Position numbers and translations under genes: made by a program | Shown here: one piece after another, positions 7,552 through 10,372 of the stretch | Numbering within the stretch: position 1 is the first letter of the stretch | Layout of the letters: every line of letters begins with the position of its first letter | NCBI GenBank assembly: GCA_007125275.1 | Contig: SLDN01000055.1 | Coordinates: 1 to 10,372, forward strand | DNA length: 10,372 bases | From: Bacteroidales bacterium | GTDB lineage: Bacteria > Bacteroidota > Bacteroidia > Bacteroidales > UBA7960 | Reading direction: 5' to 3' | The notes under the pieces: generated by a model | What the model was told of the DNA's origin: nothing | What the model saw: the letters and a program-made list of their open reading frames with translations, nothing else | The model's database searches: none

Positions 7552-9489
7552 GTGTTTTCCATAAGCAACATCAGCGTACAATTCTCCGGTGAAAGCCTGT
7601 TTGAGGATGTCTCTTTCATCATCAACAGGCGCGACCGCATTGGGCTGGTAGGCAAAAACGGCGCCGGAAAAACCACTTTGATGCGCATCATGATGGGGCA
7701 GTTCACCCCCGACAGCGGCAATGTGGCCATCCCATCAGGCAGCAAAGCCGGTTACCTGCCGCAGGAGATGAAGTTGCACAGCCGGCAAAGTGTTTTCGCT
7801 GAAACCCTGAATGCCTTTGCAGAGGTAAAACAGCTTGAACAGCAGATTCGAGAGCTGACCGAAGAGATCACCCAACGTACTGACTACGAAACGGATGCCT
7901 ATCAGAAGCTGACCGAAAAGCTGGCCACGGCCAGCGAGCGCTATGAGTTGCTTGGAGGCAGCACCCAGGATGCCCGTGCAGAAAGGGTTCTGCTGGGTTT
8001 GGGCTTTGAACGAACGGACCTGCACCGACCGCTGGCCGAATTCAGCGGCGGCTGGCAAATGCGCGTCGAACTCGCTAAGCTGCTGCTGCAAAGTCCTGAA
8101 CTGCTGCTGCTCGATGAGCCTACCAACCACCTCGATATCGAATCCATTCAATGGCTCGAAGACTTCCTGACAGACTACCCCGGTGCCGTAATGCTCGTTT
8201 CACACGACAGGGCTTTCCTCGACAATATCACGAATAGAACGCTGGAAATCAGCCTGGGCAAGCTGTACGATTATAAAGTGTGCTATTCCGATTACGAATT
8301 ATTGAGAGAAGAGCGTCTCGAACAGGAAATGGCTGCCTTCACTAACCAGCAGCGGGAGATTGCACAGATCGAGCGCTTCATCACCCGCTTCAGGGCCAAG
8401 TCCACCAAGGCACGGCAGGTACAGTCGCGTGTCAAGATGCTCAAAAAAATGGAAAAAGTAGAAGTCGAGGAACTCGACACCAGCGCCATCCACTTTCGTT
8501 TCCCGGAAGCACCACCATCGGGCAAAATAAGCCTGGAAGCCACAGAAATAGAGAAAAGCTATGGCGACCACCAGGTGTTGTCAGACCTGAACTTTATGGT
8601 AGCCCGCGGTGAACGAATTGCCTTTGTGGGACGCAACGGCGAAGGCAAAACCACCCTCGCCCGAATCATTACCGGGGAGCTTGAACATCAGGGCATAATG
8701 AAACTTGGCCATCAGGTAAAGATTGGATACTTCGCCCAAAACCAGTCTGAATATCTCGATCCCGACAAAACCGTTTTTCAGACCCTCGACGACATTGCCG
8801 CTGGTGAGGTGAGAAAACATACGCGCAACATCCTGGGAGGCTTTCTTTTTAGTGGCGACGACATCGAAAAAAAAGTTAAAGTACTATCGGGAGGCGAAAA
8901 AGCACGACTGTCAATCGCCAGGCTACTCCTGGAGCCAGTCAACCTGCTGGTACTTGATGAGCCCACCAACCACCTGGATATGCGCTCTAAAAAAAAACTG
9001 AAAAACGCACTGCTACAATACAAAGGCACGATCATTTTGGTTTCACACGATAGAGACTTCCTGCAGGGACTTACAGAAAAAGTGTTCGAATTCAGAAACC
9101 GGCAGGTTAAAGAGTTTCTGGGTGACATATATGATTTCATCAGTGCGCGCAGAATAGATTCACTTACAGCGCTCGAAGTTAAAAAGAAAGAAGCAAAAAC
9201 AGAGGCCGGCTTTGTGTCTGAAAACCGCAAGTCGTATGAACAGAAAAAAGGCCACGAGCGCAAGTTGCGCAAACTGGAAAAGCTGATTGCAGGCTGCGAA
9301 GCGGAAATCGAAAAACTGGAAAAGCAAGCCGCTGAAATGGAAGCCATTATCGCTGACCCTTCACTGAATCAGCTCAAGGTGACAAGTGGAGAAGTGTTTT
9401 CTGAATATGAAAATGTAAAAAAACAGATCAGGGAACAGGAAGCGCTATGGGAAAAGCACCATATTGAGCTGGAAGCCTTATCATCATGA
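7552..9489 (+). CDS. ABC-F family ATPase (ribosome-associated)
   Basis: A 645-residue soluble protein with two ABC ATPase domains and no membrane segment, the mark of ABC-F factors that bind the ribosomal E site and relieve stalls or help translation. Domain 1 has Walker A GKNGAGKTT (34-42), signature FSGGW (164-168) and Walker B LLLLDEPTNHLD (184-195, catalytic Glu189). Domain 2 has GRNGEGKTT (360-368), LSGGEK (445-450) and LLVLDEPTNHLD (465-476, Glu470). A long charged helical linker (about 245-305) fits the P-site tRNA interaction motif. A C-terminal coiled-coil extension covers about 545-640. GTG 7552 is the start: the in-frame aspS stop lies 18 nt upstream, no ATG or TTG lies between, and the N-terminal strand begins at once. 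It resembles the housekeeping YdiF/YheS/Uup type more than a drug-resistance protein, but the subgroup is unsure. Confidence 0.96.
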   Translation: MFSISNISVQFSGESLFEDVSFIINRRDRIGLVGKNGAGKTTLMRIMMGQFTPDSGNVAIPSGSKAGYLPQEMKLHSRQSVFAETLNAFAEVKQLEQQIRELTEEITQRTDYETDAYQKLTEKLATASERYELLGGSTQDARAERVLLGLGFERTDLHRPLAEFSGGWQMRVELAKLLLQSPELLLLDEPTNHLDIESIQWLEDFLTDYPGAVMLVSHDRAFLDNITNRTLEISLGKLYDYKVCYSDYELLREERLEQEMAAFTNQQREIAQIERFITRFRAKSTKARQVQSRVKMLKKMEKVEVEELDTSAIHFRFPEAPPSGKISLEATEIEKSYGDHQVLSDLNFMVARGERIAFVGRNGEGKTTLARIITGELEHQGIMKLGHQVKIGYFAQNQSEYLDPDKTVFQTLDDIAAGEVRKHTRNILGGFLFSGDDIEKKVKVLSGGEKARLSIARLLLEPVNLLVLDEPTNHLDMRSKKKLKNALLQYKGTIILVSHDRDFLQGLTEKVFEFRNRQVKEFLGDIYDFISARRIDSLTALEVKKKEAKTEAGFVSENRKSYEQKKGHERKLRKLEKLIAGCEAEIEKLEKQAAEMEAIIADPSLNQLKVTSGEVFSEYENVKKQIREQEALWEKHHIELEALSS

Positions 9490-9551
9490 AGCAGAAATAC
9501 CAGCTGCATGAAGGAATGACACATTACACTTTCTCAACACAAAGCGATTAA
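9486..9551 (+). CDS. Possible 21-residue small ORF or gene remnant
   Basis: ATG 9486 overlaps the ABC-F stop as ATGA, an arrangement typical of translational coupling, and opens a frame of 21 codons ending at TAA 9549-9551. The peptide begins MKQKYQLHEGM and ends FSTQSD; it has no signal peptide or hydrophobic segment. It fills most of the 85-nt gap between the two convergent genes. It may be chance, a coupled small protein, or the surviving start of a lost gene. Only the overlap supports it. Confidence 0.15.
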   Translation: MKQKYQLHEGMTHYTFSTQSD

Positions 9552-9574
9552 ACGGCAGTACCAGTAAGACTAAA

Positions 9575-10372
9575 TCATCTCACACCTGCGAGAATCACCT
9601 TGTAGGCCGCCCTGTCAGATAACAACTGAAGGGCTTTGTCCACGTCCGGATCGTCATCCAGTGAGACAATGACGCGCCCCTGGCGATAGTAATAGCGTGA
9701 AACGATCTCCTCACGCAGCAGTTGCTCAATCTCCCCACGAAAAGTTGACATGTCCCGGGCTTTTTCACGACTGATAATCTCGTTCAGCCGCCTGAATTCA
9801 GCATCCATTGCATCATAATACATTTCAGACTCGGCAGCGCTCTTTAGCCTGTTTAAAAATCTCTCACTCTCTGTTTCATAAGAGAAATCCTGTCGGGCGA
9901 TAAAGGCCTTGAAGTCCTCATAAATATTGTCGGTTATATAAAAATCCTTTGGTTCGGGAATGCTATCATGCAATTTGGTGAAATGGTTGGCATAATCAAA
10001 GATCATAAAGCCCCTTTGCATTGCCCTCGCAATCACACTTCTCTCGGGGCGCTCAACTTCCACATCGGGGTCTATGCCACCACCATCATATACTATACGT
10101 CCACTGCTGGTTTCAAATGCCACTTTCAGAGAGTCGGCAATTTTGTAGACACTTCCATCGGGGCGACGTTCAGCATAGTTGATTGCCTGGATACCGCGAC
10201 CGCTTGGGATGAAATACTCGGCAACAGTAACTTTAAGCTGGGTGTTGTAGCTAAGCGGCAATACATTCTGAACCAAGCCCTTGCCAAAAGTCCGATGGCC
10301 CAATATAACACCACGGTCATAGTCTTGTATCGCACCGGCAACAATTTCTGAAGCAGAGGCACTGGCCCTGTC
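9575..10372 (-). CDS. S41 C-terminal processing peptidase, C-terminal part (5' end outside window)
   Basis: The last 265 residues of a CtpA/Tsp-type serine peptidase, an exported enzyme that usually trims or degrades envelope proteins. The reading frame is open through base 10372, so the N-terminus, PDZ domain and signal sequence lie beyond the edge. The visible fragment starts [17 protein letters not shown] and continues to TFGKG. By comparison with E. coli Tsp (Ser430, Asp441, Lys455), the catalytic Ser is fragment residue 6 (codon 10355-10357), Asp is 17 and Lys is 31 (codon 10280-10282). The spacings of 11 and 14 are the same, so the Ser-Lys dyad is intact. The core closes with [10 protein letters not shown] (97-106). 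A helical extension of about 150 residues follows, including [14 protein letters not shown], as is common in Bacteroidota homologues. The TTG at 10301-10303 is an internal Leu, not a start. It converges on the ABC-F gene. Confidence 0.96.
   Translation of the reverse strand, partial: DRASASASEIVAGAIQDYDRGVILGHRTFGKGLVQNVLPLSYNTQLKVTVAEYFIPSGRGIQAINYAERRPDGSVYKIADSLKVAFETSSGRIVYDGGGIDPDVEVERPERSVIARAMQRGFMIFDYANHFTKLHDSIPEPKDFYITDNIYEDFKAFIARQDFSYETESERFLNRLKSAAESEMYYDAMDAEFRRLNEIISREKARDMSTFRGEIEQLLREEIVSRYYYRQGRVIVSLDDDPDVDKALQLLSDRAAYKVILAGVR

Noticed and set aside
7552..9489. ABC-F protein as an antibiotic-resistance factor
   Set aside because: Linker and tail resemble the housekeeping type, it sits in a translation operon with aspS, and there are no signs of transfer.
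10301..10303. TTG as the start of the minus-strand S41 gene
   Set aside because: The frame continues upstream through SASASE, including the catalytic Ser, to the window edge, so this codon is an internal Leu.

Overview
The window looks like chromosomal DNA from a member of the Bacteroidota, probably Bacteroidales or a relative. Several things suggest this. The S9 peptidase is of a long, secreted form (GQSW-type nucleophile elbow) that I associate with this phylum. The S41 peptidase carries the helical C-terminal extension common there. Starts are preceded by A-rich stretches rather than strong Shine-Dalgarno sites. The intergenic regions hold sequences close to the Bacteroidota core promoter (-33 TTTG and -7 TAnnTTTG). 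No rRNA, tRNA, CRISPR array, IS element or phage gene was recognised. The taxonomic call is inferred from these features, not from a database match.

Layout. (1) Bases 1-190 are AT-rich and non-coding. They hold a good -33/-7 promoter match and two similar palindromes centred 30 bp apart. (2) Bases 191-4856 hold a tight three-gene plus-strand cluster: a membrane-anchored family 2 glycosyltransferase, a secreted TPR protein whose start overlaps the glycosyltransferase end by 28 nt, and, 29 nt later, a secreted S9 prolyl-oligopeptidase-family peptidase with a complete Ser-Asp-His triad. (3) Bases 4932-5591 hold a multi-helix membrane protein of unknown function with its own putative promoter. 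A strong intrinsic terminator follows at 5629-5667. (4) Bases 5773-9489 hold aspS (aspartyl-tRNA synthetase), then, 15 nt later, an ABC-F ATPase starting at GTG; both act in translation. (5) A minus-strand S41 C-terminal processing peptidase converges on the ABC-F gene and runs off the right edge, so only its C-terminal 265 residues are seen.

How the genes relate. The first three genes are probably one envelope-directed transcription unit: sugar transfer at the inner membrane, a periplasmic TPR adaptor and a periplasmic peptidase. No substrate or pathway can be read from the sequence, and this mixed cluster is the least explained part of the window. The aspS/ABC-F pair is a housekeeping translation unit. 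I found no convincing evidence of a new defence, mobile or RNA-based system; most of the window is ordinary chromosome. The best leads are the paired palindromes over the first promoter, the GT2-TPR-S9 arrangement and the uncharacterised membrane protein.
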